Shown in pieces: positions 25,297 to 33,796 of a stretch of DNA of 64,000 nt. Location: positions 372,001 to 436,000 of the forward strand of contig NZ_CAKZGO010000004.1 in NCBI RefSeq assembly GCF_936916975.1, written 5' to 3'. A model generated the notes under the pieces. The model had not been told where the DNA came from. It searched no databases and worked only from the letters and a program-made list of their open reading frames with translations. The DNA comes from an uncultured Dongia sp. Its GTDB lineage: Bacteria; Pseudomonadota; Alphaproteobacteria; Dongiales; Dongiaceae. The position numbers and the translations under genes were made by a program. Every line of letters begins with the position of its first letter. Positions within the stretch are counted from its first letter, which is position 1.

Positions 25297-26229
25297 TTAC
25301 GAGAACAGCAGCGAGGATAGACGGCGGCGGGCGCTCAAGGTGAGCGGATCCGTAGGACCCAGCGCTTCGAAGAAGGTCACCAACTGCTTGCGCGAGGCCT
25401 CTTCATTATGCGCGCGGTTGATGCGGATGCTTTCCAGCAACTGGTCGATCGCCCCTTCCTTGTCGCCGGTCGCAAACAACGCCTGCGCCAGTTCAACGCG
25501 CGCCTCGTGGTCCTTCGGATTGGCGGCGACACGCGCCAGCAGCGCATCGGACTGGCCGGCCGCCTTCTGGCCGGCAAGTGCCACATCGAGCTGCGCCTTG
25601 GCGGCGGCAATCGCCGGATCGTTCTGCTTGTCCTTGGGCGCCTGGCTCAAAAACTCCGCGGCCTGCTCCAGCTCGCCCATGGCGATGAGGCAGCGCACCA
25701 TGCCGCCGATGGCTTTCACATTACCCGGCTCGTGCTCCAGGATCTGGCCGAAGATTTCCGTGGCGGTCGCATGATCGCCGGCGGCGTGCGCTTCGTCGGC
25801 CTGTTCCAGCGCCTCGTCGATCGGCGAGGCACCGGGTTCGCCGCCGGAGAGCTTGGCAAGGCGTGCCACGAACGCCTTCAACTGACCTTCGGGCTGGGCG
25901 CCCTGGAACGCATCGACCGGGCGCCCCTGGAAGAAGGCGAAGACGGCCGGGATCGACTGGATGCGCAGCTGGCCAGCCAGTTCCTGGTTCTCATCGACAT
26001 TGATCTTGACCATGCGCACGGCGCCGCGCGCTTCCTTGACGACCTTTTCAAGCACGGGGCCGAGCTGCTTGCACGGCCCGCACCACGGCGCCCAGAAATC
26101 GACGATGACCGGTGTGGTCATCGAGACGTCGATGACATCGGCCTTGAACGTCTGCTGGCTGCTATCCTTGACGAGGTCGGCCGCTGCGGCCCCCGCATTC
26201 GCCAAGCTGGCGCCAATCAAATTGTCCAT
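25297..26229 (-). CDS. Thioredoxin-TPR co-chaperone, YbbN/CnoX type
   Basis: 310 residues from ATG 26229 (GGGAG nine bases before; an in-frame TTG at 26232 is also there). Thioredoxin domain with FWAPWCGPCKQLGPVLEKV, Cys50 and Cys53 both present, followed by TPR-like repeats (EQADEAHAAGDHATATEIFGQ, ARVELAQALFATGDKEGAIDQLL). E. coli YbbN is a holdase that passes clients to DnaK and GroEL and lacks this CGPC pair; here the redox site is complete. Confidence 0.93.
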   Translation of the reverse strand: MDNLIGASLANAGAAAADLVKDSSQQTFKADVIDVSMTTPVIVDFWAPWCGPCKQLGPVLEKVVKEARGAVRMVKINVDENQELAGQLRIQSIPAVFAFFQGRPVDAFQGAQPEGQLKAFVARLAKLSGGEPGASPIDEALEQADEAHAAGDHATATEIFGQILEHEPGNVKAIGGMVRCLIAMGELEQAAEFLSQAPKDKQNDPAIAAAKAQLDVALAGQKAAGQSDALLARVAANPKDHEARVELAQALFATGDKEGAIDQLLESIRINRAHNEEASRKQLVTFFEALGPTDPLTLSARRRLSSLLFS

Positions 26230-26337
26230 CAAACGCTACTCCCAAAAGATCGAACGGATTTGGCTCTATAAATGGGCCTTTCGGCGAGATGAATCAACAC
26301 CCCAGCCGAAAGCCCTAAATCGAACGCGGTCAAATGC

Positions 26338-26925
26338 TTAGGCGAAGTCAAGGAGCTGCGGCTTGTGCCCTTCCGCCTCCAGGAACTTCACGAGGTCCTG
26401 GGGTGCGATCGCCGTCGATTTGAAATTGACCAACGGATGCGCATTCACCGGGTTGCAATCGAGGAGGTGACGGTCGAGCACCATCTTCACCTTGGCACCC
26501 TTGTCGTTGATGACGGCAAACGGCGTCACCGCGCCCGGCACCACGCCGAGATACGTCATCAGGCGGTCGGCCGAGCCGAAGGAGAGCTTCGCCGCACCGC
26601 CGGTTTCACCGGTCAGCTTCTCGCCCAGCCATTTCAGATCGACGCGGCGGCTTTCCTCGACGGTGACCAGCCACATGTCTTCCCGGCGGTTGCGCAGGAA
26701 CAGGTTCTTGATATGGCCGCCGGGCAGTTCGCCCCGCAAATGCTGGCTTTCCTCGACGGTGAAGACCGGATCGTGATCGACCGTGCGGGTCGCGATGCCG
26801 AGCGCCTCGAGCCGGGCCAGCAGCTGTGCCGGGCTGGTGGGAATTAGGCTCTGTGCGGCGATGGCGGCGGCAATCTCGGCAGCGCGGTCCTGGGGGGCTG
26901 CTGCGACTGGGGCGTTGTCAGACAT
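26338..26925 (-). CDS. Prolyl-tRNA editing protein, YbaK/ProX family
   Basis: 195 residues. VDHDPVFTVEESQHLRGELPGGHIKNLFLRNRRE, VDLKWLGEKLTGETGGAAKLSFGS, and LGVVPGAVTPFAVINDKGAKVKMVLD match YbaK-like aminoacyl-tRNA deacylases, which remove misacylated amino acid from tRNA-Pro. Cytosolic. Separated by 100 bases from the YbbN-type gene. Confidence 0.94.
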   Translation of the reverse strand: MSDNAPVAAAPQDRAAEIAAAIAAQSLIPTSPAQLLARLEALGIATRTVDHDPVFTVEESQHLRGELPGGHIKNLFLRNRREDMWLVTVEESRRVDLKWLGEKLTGETGGAAKLSFGSADRLMTYLGVVPGAVTPFAVINDKGAKVKMVLDRHLLDCNPVNAHPLVNFKSTAIAPQDLVKFLEAEGHKPQLLDFA

Positions 26926-27139
26926 GGTCTCGAACTTTCATGAACGGGAATGACGCCGGGTATAGCCGGGGAAGGCGCCCGCTTACAATGGCCCCCGATT
27001 CCGCCTATGGCCGAAACCGGTCAAAATCCCCGAACCCCTTGATTTGGCGTCAGAATAAGCCCACTTGCAAATGCGCCGCCGATGCGTATGATGCGCCGCG
27101 CTCGTGACGCCAAGGCATCGCGGGCCGCGCAAACAGGGT

Positions 27140-27214
27140 GCGGGCGTAGCTCAGGGGTAGAGCACAACCTTGCCAAGGTTGGGGTCGAGGGTTCGAATCC
27201 CTTCGCCCGCTCCA
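27140..27214 (+). tRNA. tRNA-Gly (GCC)
   Basis: 75 bases with all arms visible: acceptor GCGGGCG pairing with CGCCCGC, D-arm AGCTCAGGGGTAGAGC, anticodon stem CAACC/GGTTG around loop TTGCCAA (GCC at 27172-27174), T-arm GAGGGTTCGAATCCCTT, and encoded CCA at the end. It follows a 214-base gene-free stretch and is followed by a terminator at 27244. Confidence 0.98.
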
Positions 27215-27243
27215 GTTTGCCTTCCGATATCGTCCGGATACAC

Positions 27244-27269
27244 AAAACGGCCCTTCCGGGGCCGTTTTT
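27244..27269. terminator. Rho-independent terminator after tRNA-Gly
   Basis: AAAACGGCCC (27244-27253) pairs with GGGCCGTTTT (27259-27268) around a 5-base loop, and ends in a T-run. Being symmetrical with A-run/T-run, it can also end the opposing cupin transcript, whose stop is at 27290. Confidence 0.9.
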
Positions 27270-27289
27270 GCGTTTGGGGCTGTTGCCCC

Positions 27290-27724
27290 CTATTGCTTCA
27301 CCACATTCACATGCCCGGCCTCAATCATGTCGATGACCAGGAGCTTCACCGGCTCCGTGCCGATGTTGCTGGCCTTGTGCCATTGGTCGACCGCTTCGAT
27401 GATGAAACCACCCGCTTCGTAGACCGTGGTCGTGCCGGCATCGAGATAAGTGACCTCGAGCTTGCCGGAGAGGACATAGGCGTAGCGGGGATAGGGGTGC
27501 TTATGGACCGGCAGCTTGGCACCCACCGGGATGTCGTAGGTCGAGACCTCCACCTCGGCATCCGTCTGCGGCAGTTGGATGGGCTGGCCGGTCGCGGTGA
27601 CGGCGCTCTTCATCACCGGTGTGACGACCACTTTGGGCGCCGCCTCCTCCGCCAATGCCGGTACGGCGCCGAGCAGCAGGCAGGTCATGATCAGGCAACT
27701 GGCGAGTGGGCCGGCGAACTTCAT
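27290..27724 (-). CDS. Exported cupin-domain protein
   Basis: 144 residues from ATG 27724 (AAGGGA six bases upstream); the frame continues to 27802 without a ribosome site. Signal peptide MKFAGPLASCLIMTCLLLG, then a cupin barrel: IPVGAKLPVHKHPYPRYAYVLSGKLEVTYL has the H-x-H of motif 1, and FIIEAVDQWHKASNIG gives motif 2. Metal-binding sugar-, thiol- or oxalate-type chemistry cannot be chosen. The next upstream gene (27781) is 57 bases away on the same strand. Confidence 0.85.
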   Translation of the reverse strand: MKFAGPLASCLIMTCLLLGAVPALAEEAAPKVVVTPVMKSAVTATGQPIQLPQTDAEVEVSTYDIPVGAKLPVHKHPYPRYAYVLSGKLEVTYLDAGTTTVYEAGGFIIEAVDQWHKASNIGTEPVKLLVIDMIEAGHVNVVKQ

Positions 27725-27780
27725 GGAGAATCCCTTCAGGCGAATTGCGCGGGAGCAGGCCTCTTGTCGCAGCTGTACCG

Positions 27781-28359
27781 CTAATCCCGCAAATCGTAAC
27801 ACCTGTCGGGCTCACCGTCGTCATTGCCTTCAAAGAAGAAGGCGAGCCGGTCGGGGGTGATGACGGTGCGGTGGATGGCTTTGAAGAAGTGGATGCCGAG
27901 CGCACTCTCGCCCACCTCGGCCGGATGCTCGGGGTCATAGACCAGCTCGGCGCCCTCGGCCGAGAGCGTGTATTGGCCCAGCACCAGCTCGGGGATGCGG
28001 AAGAGCGTATCGCGATCCGCAAAGACACCCTCGACGGTGATGGTCTCCGGACCACGGCTCTCATAGGCGCCGGTCGTGTCGTCGCGTTTGCTCAGTTGCA
28101 CGAGCGCGCGCTCGGCCAAGGCCTGCTGATCTTCGGCGTCGATCTCGGTTACGCCGAACAGCACATCGTTGACCGGCATGGTGCCCTGCCCCGCCGCCTG
28201 GGCAGCACGGGTCGTGGCCAGGAATTTGTCGATCGATGCGCCGACGCCTTGAACGGCACGACAGTCGTTGGCCAAAGACGGGCTTGGACCCAAAGTCACC
28301 ACGCCAAGGGCGACTGCGCCAGCCAAAGCGAGGCCACGGTGTTGGCGTCTCGGTATCAT
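27781..28359 (-). CDS. Exported protein of unknown function
   Basis: 192 residues with a signal peptide (LALAGAVALGVVTLGPSPSLANDC). The mature part has no family I recognise: GASIDKFLATTRAAQ, NDVLFGVTEIDAEDQQALAERALVQL, IHFFKAIHRTVITPDRLAFFFEGND. Predicted periplasmic. Upstream of the start lies a perfect 16-base tandem repeat (28382-28413). Confidence 0.65.
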   Translation of the reverse strand: MIPRRQHRGLALAGAVALGVVTLGPSPSLANDCRAVQGVGASIDKFLATTRAAQAAGQGTMPVNDVLFGVTEIDAEDQQALAERALVQLSKRDDTTGAYESRGPETITVEGVFADRDTLFRIPELVLGQYTLSAEGAELVYDPEHPAEVGESALGIHFFKAIHRTVITPDRLAFFFEGNDDGEPDRCYDLRD

Positions 28360-28381
28360 GCGAACTCCCCCAGCAATAACT

Positions 28382-28413
28382 GTTCACGCATCTTGCCGTT
28401 CACGCATCTTGCC
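28382..28413. repeat. Perfect tandem repeat of 16 bases
   Basis: GTTCACGCATCTTGCC occurs twice with no gap (28382-28397, 28398-28413) in the region between the exported-protein gene and the macro-domain gene, 20 bases upstream of the former's start. It may lie in its promoter or leader. Confidence 0.95.
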
Positions 28414-28524
28414 ATGGCCGAGAGCAATAGTTGACCTAAATCAATATCTGATTCCAGGGGAGGTCTAGCCTTGTCATCAATTGTTCATGCCCACCCCATC
28501 ACGCAAGGCGAAGGACCCAACATC

Positions 28525-29067
28525 ATGATCCGCGAAGTTGAAGGCGACATCCTGCTCACCAAGGCCCAGGTGGTGGCCCATGGCGTGGCGCCGGGGGATC
28601 ATTTCGACAGCGGTCTCGCCTTGTCGTTGCGCGAAAGCTGGCCGGCCATGGTTAAGGATTTCCGCCATTTCTGCCAGGGCCGCCATCCCAAAGCGGGTGA
28701 GGTCTGGTATTGGGGCGGCGCCGAGGGGCCGGCCATCGTCAACCTCATGGTCCAGGAAGCGGCCTATGGCCATGGCGAGAAGCCGGGCAAGGCGACGCTG
28801 GAGCATGTGCACCATGCGTTGAAGGCATTGGCGAAGTTGGTGGCAGCCGAAGGCATCACCAGCCTTGCGCTGCCGCGGCTGGCGACCGGTGTGGGCGGCC
28901 TCGATTGGCACGATGTGAAGCCGCTGATCGAGAAGCATCTCGGCGCACTCGACATCCCGGTCTTCGTCTACACCGTCTATCACAAGAATGTGGCAGCAAT
29001 GGAACCGGGCATCGCCGAGAAAAACCGACCGCTCGCCGATGCGGCGCAGGGCAAGAGCGCCCCATGA
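28525..29067 (+). CDS. Macro-domain protein
   Basis: 180 residues from ATG 28525 (AAGGA nine bases before). A TTG at 28471 with GGGGAGG is an equally good alternative and would add 18 residues. MIREVEGDILLTKAQVVAHGVAPGDHFDSGLALSL then the loop LALPRLATGVGGLDWHDVKPLI form the ADP-ribose-binding macro fold of the DarG/ALC1-like type. Such proteins remove or read ADP-ribose from proteins or nucleic acids. First of a three-gene operon; no ADP-ribosyltransferase is in view. Confidence 0.9.
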   Translation: MIREVEGDILLTKAQVVAHGVAPGDHFDSGLALSLRESWPAMVKDFRHFCQGRHPKAGEVWYWGGAEGPAIVNLMVQEAAYGHGEKPGKATLEHVHHALKALAKLVAAEGITSLALPRLATGVGGLDWHDVKPLIEKHLGALDIPVFVYTVYHKNVAAMEPGIAEKNRPLADAAQGKSAP

Positions 29068-29438
29068 ACGCCGCCGTCAGCAGCCTTAAAACGATCCGGC
29101 TGGAACTCGCCCGCACCAAGGACCGGCCCGAGGGCGATCCACATTGCGGCTATGAGTTCACGGCACCGCTCGACGCAGACGGCCATCTCGATGTCGATGG
29201 TTTCAAGCTCTATAAATCGGCCTGCCGCGTCGCGCGTTTCTGGGAAGGCGAAAAGACCGAGCAAGGGGCGCTGCGCCATCTCGGCCCCGACCGCTGGGTC
29301 TTTTCCTATGCACCTGGCGCCGATGACGACGAGCCGGCATTCAGATTCGACAAGCACCGCTTCGCGGTGGGTGAATACGTCTCGATCACCGAACATGACG
29401 GGGTAACGCGGCCATTCAAGGTGGTGTTCGTGCGCTGA
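29064..29438 (+). CDS. Conserved small protein of unknown function
   Basis: 124 residues, its ATG overlapping the macro-domain stop (ATGA, 29064-29067). Sequence: IRLELARTKDRPEGDPHCGYEFTAPLDADGHLDV, then KSACRVARFWEGE and DRWVFSYAPGADDDEPAFRFDKHRF; no signal or membrane segment. No family recognised with certainty. Translational coupling suggests it acts with the macro-domain protein. Confidence 0.72.
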   Translation: MNAAVSSLKTIRLELARTKDRPEGDPHCGYEFTAPLDADGHLDVDGFKLYKSACRVARFWEGEKTEQGALRHLGPDRWVFSYAPGADDDEPAFRFDKHRFAVGEYVSITEHDGVTRPFKVVFVR

Positions 29439-29473
29439 AGCGACACGCGCCCATCACGCAGGAGGTGCCGGCC

Positions 29474-29749
29474 ATGCTGACCTTCGAGGATTGCCAGGCG
29501 CTGTGCGGTGTCGGCAAGGGTGTGGTGGGCGCACTGGCCGAGCACGAGCATATTCCGCTGATGGCAGCGACCGAGCTTGCCAACTATCTCTGCCAGAATG
29601 AAGCGGGCGAGCGCTGCATCAGGCGCTATATCCTCGACGACATCGCCGCGGCGGAAAGCCGCGGCGATGTCGAGCATGTGCGCATGCTGCAGGCGGTCAT
29701 GCGCCATTTTCTGAAGACGCATCCCCGCGCCGGCGGTACCACGTCTTAA
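29474..29749 (+). CDS. Small protein of unknown function
   Basis: 91 residues from ATG 29474 (GGAGG eight bases before; a GTG at 29465 is in frame). LTFEDCQALCGVGKGVVGALAEHEHIP then LANYLCQNEAGERCIRRYILDDIAAAES is helical with four Cys; not recognised. Third gene of the macro-domain group, 35 bases downstream. Its stop codon falls in a 17-base tandem repeat. Confidence 0.7.
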   Translation: MLTFEDCQALCGVGKGVVGALAEHEHIPLMAATELANYLCQNEAGERCIRRYILDDIAAAESRGDVEHVRMLQAVMRHFLKTHPRAGGTTS

Positions 29750-29796
29750 ATCATCAGGGGCCTTAAATCATCCGGGCCCTAACTCATCCAGGCGAG
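29746..29796. repeat. Degenerate 17-base tandem repeat at gene end
   Basis: Three units: TTAAATCATCAGGGGCC (29746), TTAAATCATCCGGGCCC (29763) and TAACTCATCCAGGCGAG (29780). The stop codon TAA of the upstream gene (29747-29749) lies in the first unit, and copies of it recur in the next two. Confidence 0.85.
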
Positions 29797-29803
29797 TTCC
29801 ACC

Positions 29804-30100
29804 TCACCCCCGGCGATAGACGTATTTGCCGATGCGCATGACATTGCCATTGATCTCGCCGGTCAGCACGAAGTCGAAATCGTCGATGAAGCGGATCGTA
29901 TTGCCCTTGCAGGAATAGTGACCGCTATAGGTGCTCTGGCGCAGGCCTTGTGTCTTGTTGTAGCGCCCGTCCCGGGTAAGCGCGAGGCGCGTCTGGCCAT
30001 GCGTGTCGTTGATCCAGACACCGCTCGCCTCGACGACGGGACTGAGCGCTTCGATATCGAACACAGCGGGTTCGCTATGCAGGGCTTGTAAGTATTCCAT
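29804..30100 (-). CDS. Atu4866-domain protein
   Basis: 98 residues from ATG 30100 (GGAGGGA eight bases upstream). Tail pattern GVWINDTHGQTRLALTRDGRYNKTQGLRQSTYSGHYSCKG then IRFIDDFDFVLTGEI is that of the Atu4866 family, small beta-rich proteins of unknown role (W-x-x-x-x-G-x-I-x-L-x-L, D-G-R-Y, Y-x-G-x-Y-x-x-x-G). Downstream of, and 32 bases from, the SDR gene. Confidence 0.82.
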   Translation of the reverse strand: MEYLQALHSEPAVFDIEALSPVVEASGVWINDTHGQTRLALTRDGRYNKTQGLRQSTYSGHYSCKGNTIRFIDDFDFVLTGEINGNVMRIGKYVYRRG

Positions 30101-30132
30101 GGTCTGTCCCTCCAAAATGATTGCCGTCAGCG

Positions 30133-30873
30133 TTATTGGGCGGCAACGGGCCGAACGATGATCTCGTTGACATCGACATCGCCAGGCTGGGCGATGGCGA
30201 AGCTGATGGCGCGGGCGATCGCATCCGGGGTGATGGCGGTCTTGCGGTATTCTTCGATCTGCGCCCGCACGGCGGGATCGCTGATGGTCCCTGCCAGTTC
30301 CGATTCCGTGATGCCGGGCGAAATGACCGTGACGCGGATATCGCGGTTCTCCTGGCGCAGGCCTTCGGAAATGGCACCGACCGCGAACTTCGTGGCGCTG
30401 TAGACCGCCGAGGTCGGAATGACCCGGTGGCCGGCGATCGAGGAGAGGTTGACGAACTGGCCGAAGCCTTGCGCCTTCATGCCGGGCAGGGCCGCCGCGA
30501 TGCCGTGAAGGACACCGCGGATGTTGACGTCGATCATCTGGTCCCATTCCTCGACCTTCAGCGAGGCGAGATGGGAGAGCGGCATGATGCCGGCATTGTT
30601 CACCAGCACGTCGAGCTGGCCGAACGACGCCTTGGCGAACTCGACGAAGCCCGCCATATCGGCCCGGCTGGTGACGTCGAGGGGGCGGAATTCGGCTGTC
30701 CCGCCGGCCGCGCGGATCTCCGCCACCAGCTTCTGCAGCCGGTCGGTGCGCCTGGCACCGAGGACGACCTTGGCCCCCTCATCCGCGAGCAGGCGCGCCG
30801 TCGCCTCGCCGATGCCGCTGCTTGCCCCGGTGATGGCCACGATCTTGCCGCTTACATTCTTCACAGGTGTCAT
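30133..30873 (-). CDS. Short-chain dehydrogenase/reductase
   Basis: 246 residues from ATG 30873 (GAGGAGAG upstream); the open frame continues to 30945. Classical SDR: AITGASSGIGEATARLL, NNAG, catalytic Ser in NLSSIAGHR, Y-S-A-T-K. Product unknown. It pairs with the Atu4866 gene and is divergent from an AraC regulator; this trio recurs in many bacteria, which suggests AraC control. Confidence 0.95.
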   Translation of the reverse strand: MTPVKNVSGKIVAITGASSGIGEATARLLADEGAKVVLGARRTDRLQKLVAEIRAAGGTAEFRPLDVTSRADMAGFVEFAKASFGQLDVLVNNAGIMPLSHLASLKVEEWDQMIDVNIRGVLHGIAAALPGMKAQGFGQFVNLSSIAGHRVIPTSAVYSATKFAVGAISEGLRQENRDIRVTVISPGITESELAGTISDPAVRAQIEEYRKTAITPDAIARAISFAIAQPGDVDVNEIIVRPVAAQ

Positions 30874-31103
30874 TACATCTCTCCTCATCGAACCCCGCCC
30901 AGTGCGGCGGCGGTATGACGGGAAGATGGGGGAGAGGTCGCCCAAGGCGGTAGACCAGAACTGCCTGATTATTGCCTGATCCTCCGCGACGGTGATATTT
31001 CACTTTTCGCCAGGCAGAGATTGGCTATATCGTTCAATCAACGACACGGGACCTTAGCCCCTGATATTTTGTGGATTTCTGCCCTTTTTCGAGGAACCCC
31101 ACC

Positions 31104-32018
31104 ATGGAAGCGCTCGCCGAATTCGCCGCCCTTATTGAACAATACAGCAAGACCGACGGGATCAACGAAACGGCCCTGCCACGGGTTTCGGTGATCAAGG
31201 CCAGCAAGCCGTCGGAGCCGATCCATGGCGTGCACCAGCCGGCGCTGTGCATCCTGGCGCAGGGCCGCAAGCAGGTGATCCTGGGCGACAAGGTGTTCTA
31301 TTACGATGCCACGCGCTATCTGGTGGCCAGCGTCGACGTGCCCGTGGTGGGCCAGGTGATCGAGGCGACACCGGAGAAACCCTATCTCTGTTTCCGCCTG
31401 ACGCTTGATCCCGCCATCATCAGCACGCTGATCCTGGAAACCGGTCTCGACAACAGCGCGGCTGTCACCGCCAACCAGAATCCCGGCAGCAGCCTCAGCC
31501 TGGCGACGGTCACGCCGGAACTGCTCGACGCCTGCATCCGCCTGTTGCGGGTCCTCGCCAATCCGCGCGACCTGCCCATCCTGGCGCCCTTGGCCGAGCG
31601 GGAGATTCTCTATCGGCTGCTGACCGGCGCCGATGAAGCGCGCCTGCGCCAGATCGCCCAGGCCGACAGCAAGCTGCACCAGATCAACCGCGCCATCGGC
31701 TGGATCAAGCAGCATTTCGCCGAGCCGTTCAGCATCGAGACCCTGGCGGCAGAGGCGCGTATGAGCGCTTCGGCCTTGCATCATCATTTCAAATCGGTGA
31801 CGGCGATGAGCCCGCTGCAGTACCAGAAGCAGCTGCGCCTGCAGGAAGCCCGCCGCCTCATCCTGCTGCAGGGTTCGGATGCCGCGACGGCAGGGCATCA
31901 AGTGGGCTATGAATCCCCCTCGCAATTCAGCCGCGAATACAGCCGCCTGTTCGGCGCCCCGCCGCTGCGCGACGCCAATCGGCTGAAGTCGTCGCCGGAT
32001 ATGCTGATGAGTGCGTGA
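31104..32018 (+). CDS. AraC-family transcriptional regulator
   Basis: 304 residues from ATG 31104 (GAGGAA before it). N-terminal AraC ligand-binding part (GVHQPALCILAQGRKQVILGDKVFYYDATRYLVASVDVPVVG) and C-terminal double HTH: FSIETLAAEARMSASALHHHFKSVTAMSPLQYQKQLRLQEAR and AGHQVGYESPSQFSREYSRLFG. Divergent from the SDR/Atu4866 operon and likely its activator. The aminotransferase gene overlaps its end. Confidence 0.95.
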   Translation: MEALAEFAALIEQYSKTDGINETALPRVSVIKASKPSEPIHGVHQPALCILAQGRKQVILGDKVFYYDATRYLVASVDVPVVGQVIEATPEKPYLCFRLTLDPAIISTLILETGLDNSAAVTANQNPGSSLSLATVTPELLDACIRLLRVLANPRDLPILAPLAEREILYRLLTGADEARLRQIAQADSKLHQINRAIGWIKQHFAEPFSIETLAAEARMSASALHHHFKSVTAMSPLQYQKQLRLQEARRLILLQGSDAATAGHQVGYESPSQFSREYSRLFGAPPLRDANRLKSSPDMLMSA

Positions 32019-32022
32019 CGCC

Positions 32023-33201
32023 ATGCTTGATCTCGCTTGCATCCGCGCCGACACGCCGGCGACGCAGCGCCGCGCCTACTTGCACAATGCAGGGGCGGCG
32101 CTGACGCCGGCGCCGATCGTGGCGGCGATGAAGGATTATCTCGATCTCGAAGCCGAGATCGGCGGTTATGCGGCGGCAACGCGGGAAGCCGCACGGTTGG
32201 ACAGTGTCTATGCCTCCGTGGCGCGGTTGCTCAATGCGCGGCCCGACGAGATCGCACTCGTCGAGAATGCGACGGTCGCCTGGCAGATGGCGTTCTATGC
32301 GCTGGCCCTCACTTTCAAGCCGGGCGACCGGATCCTGACCGCGGAAGCGGAGTATGCGGCCAATTACGTGGCCTTCCTGCAGATCGCCCAACGCAGCGGA
32401 ATCGAGATCGATGTCGTGCCGTCGGACGCAAGCGGTGCGCTTGATGTGGCGGCGCTGGAACGCATGATCGACCGGCGGGTGAAGCTCATCGCCATCACCT
32501 GGGTCCCCACCAATGGTGGCCTTGCCAATCCGGCGGCCGAGGTGGGAAAGATCGCGCGGGCGCACGACATTCCCTATCTGCTCGATGGCTGCCAGGCCGT
32601 GGGGCAGATGGTGGTGGATATCGAGGCGCTGGGTTGCGACATGTTCTCCGCGACGGGACGGAAGTTCCTGCGGGGCCCGCGCGGCAGCGGGTTCCTCTAT
32701 ATCAAGCGCGAGCTGATGCTGCGGCTGGAGCCGCCGATCATCGATCACTTCGCCGCTGATTGGGTGGCGCGCGACCGCTATGAACTGCGCGACGATGCCA
32801 GGCGCTTCGAGAACTGGGAAAACAATTACGCCGCACGCCTGGGGCTGGGCCTCGCCGTCGATTATGCTCTGGCGATCGGCCTGTCCGAGATCGAAGCGCG
32901 TTGCAGGATGTTGAGCGGGCGCCTGCGCGACGGGTTGCGGTCGATTCCGGGTGCCGCCGTGCGCGACCTCGGCGCCAACCCATCTGCCATCGTCAGCTTC
33001 ACGCTGGATGGGATTGCCGCCGGCGATGTCGTCGCGAAAGCAGCCGCCGCCAGCATCACCATCGGCGCCTCGGACCCTGCCAGCACGCGGATCGATGCCG
33101 AACGCCGCGCGCTGCCTGTCCTAGTCCGCGCCTCGCCGCATTATTACAACAATGAAGACGAGGTCGATCGGCTGGTCGCGCTATGCGAGGGGTTGCGCTA
33201 G
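32023..33201 (+). CDS. Class V aminotransferase family PLP enzyme
   Basis: 392 residues from ATG 32023 (an in-frame GTG at 32011 overlaps the AraC stop). PLP lysine K214 in FSATGRKFLRGPRG, with D188 in LLDGCQAVGQ. It belongs with cysteine desulfurase/selenocysteine-lyase-like enzymes, but no desulfurase Cys loop is seen, so aminotransferase or decarboxylase activity on an amino acid is the safer guess. Sits 4 bases after the AraC gene and may be co-transcribed. Stop overlaps the next convergent gene by four bases. Confidence 0.88.
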   Translation: MLDLACIRADTPATQRRAYLHNAGAALTPAPIVAAMKDYLDLEAEIGGYAAATREAARLDSVYASVARLLNARPDEIALVENATVAWQMAFYALALTFKPGDRILTAEAEYAANYVAFLQIAQRSGIEIDVVPSDASGALDVAALERMIDRRVKLIAITWVPTNGGLANPAAEVGKIARAHDIPYLLDGCQAVGQMVVDIEALGCDMFSATGRKFLRGPRGSGFLYIKRELMLRLEPPIIDHFAADWVARDRYELRDDARRFENWENNYAARLGLGLAVDYALAIGLSEIEARCRMLSGRLRDGLRSIPGAAVRDLGANPSAIVSFTLDGIAAGDVVAKAAAASITIGASDPASTRIDAERRALPVLVRASPHYYNNEDEVDRLVALCEGLR

Positions 33202-33713
33202 CTGCGAAAACCCATCGCGGCATCCGCACGGCGAACACGCGCGCTGATTTCCTCATAGAGCTCGGCAAAGCTGTCGTTGCTTGGTAGCGCGCCTTTGCGG
33301 ACCATGACGTTATGCTCGCCGGTACGGATGCGGAAGAATGCATGGCGCCCGGCACCGCCGGTCTTGAGCCTCACGATGTCACGATAGGGAATTGTCACTT
33401 CTCCCGCACTCAAGACATGCCGCGGCAGCGTGATCGCGCGCGGCCTGAGGACGATCTCGCGCTGCGTCGTCAGATTGAGATAGAGCGAGATCAGCGCGGC
33501 GATCACCAGAGCAACAAACAACACACCCAGGCACGCCCAGAAAATGCGCGCACCGCCTGGCTCAAGGTGAATGATCGAATAGATGTTTAACCCCCGGTCG
33601 CCAAAGAGAGCTTTATTAATGGCCATATAGGACCCCACACCGAACACCAGCATTCCCAGAAGCAGGCGATGCGATTTGAGACCGTAGGGGTAGCGCAGAT
33701 TCTCCTGATCCAT
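33198..33713 (-). CDS. Two-segment membrane protein, unknown function
   Basis: 171 residues from ATG 33713 (GGAG 11 bases before). Two hydrophobic segments (LLLGMLVFGVGSYMAIN and IFWACLGVLFVALVIAALISLYL), then a soluble domain (REIVLRPRAITLPRHVL, VTIPYRDIVRLKT) resembling bacterial PH-like domains. Composition is slightly more AT-rich than neighbours. Stop shares CTAG with the aminotransferase. Confidence 0.72.
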   Translation of the reverse strand: MDQENLRYPYGLKSHRLLLGMLVFGVGSYMAINKALFGDRGLNIYSIIHLEPGGARIFWACLGVLFVALVIAALISLYLNLTTQREIVLRPRAITLPRHVLSAGEVTIPYRDIVRLKTGGAGRHAFFRIRTGEHNVMVRKGALPSNDSFAELYEEISARVRRADAAMGFRS

Positions 33714-33796
33714 GTCGCGAGATGCTCCATTTGCGATGACTACGCGCAAGAAGAGCAAACGGATGTAAAGAATTCGTTAAATACGCGGGTGATCGA

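Noticed and set aside
24578-25774. 398-codon plus-strand frame
   Set aside because: Antisense to LON-domain and YbbN genes; no recognisable protein.
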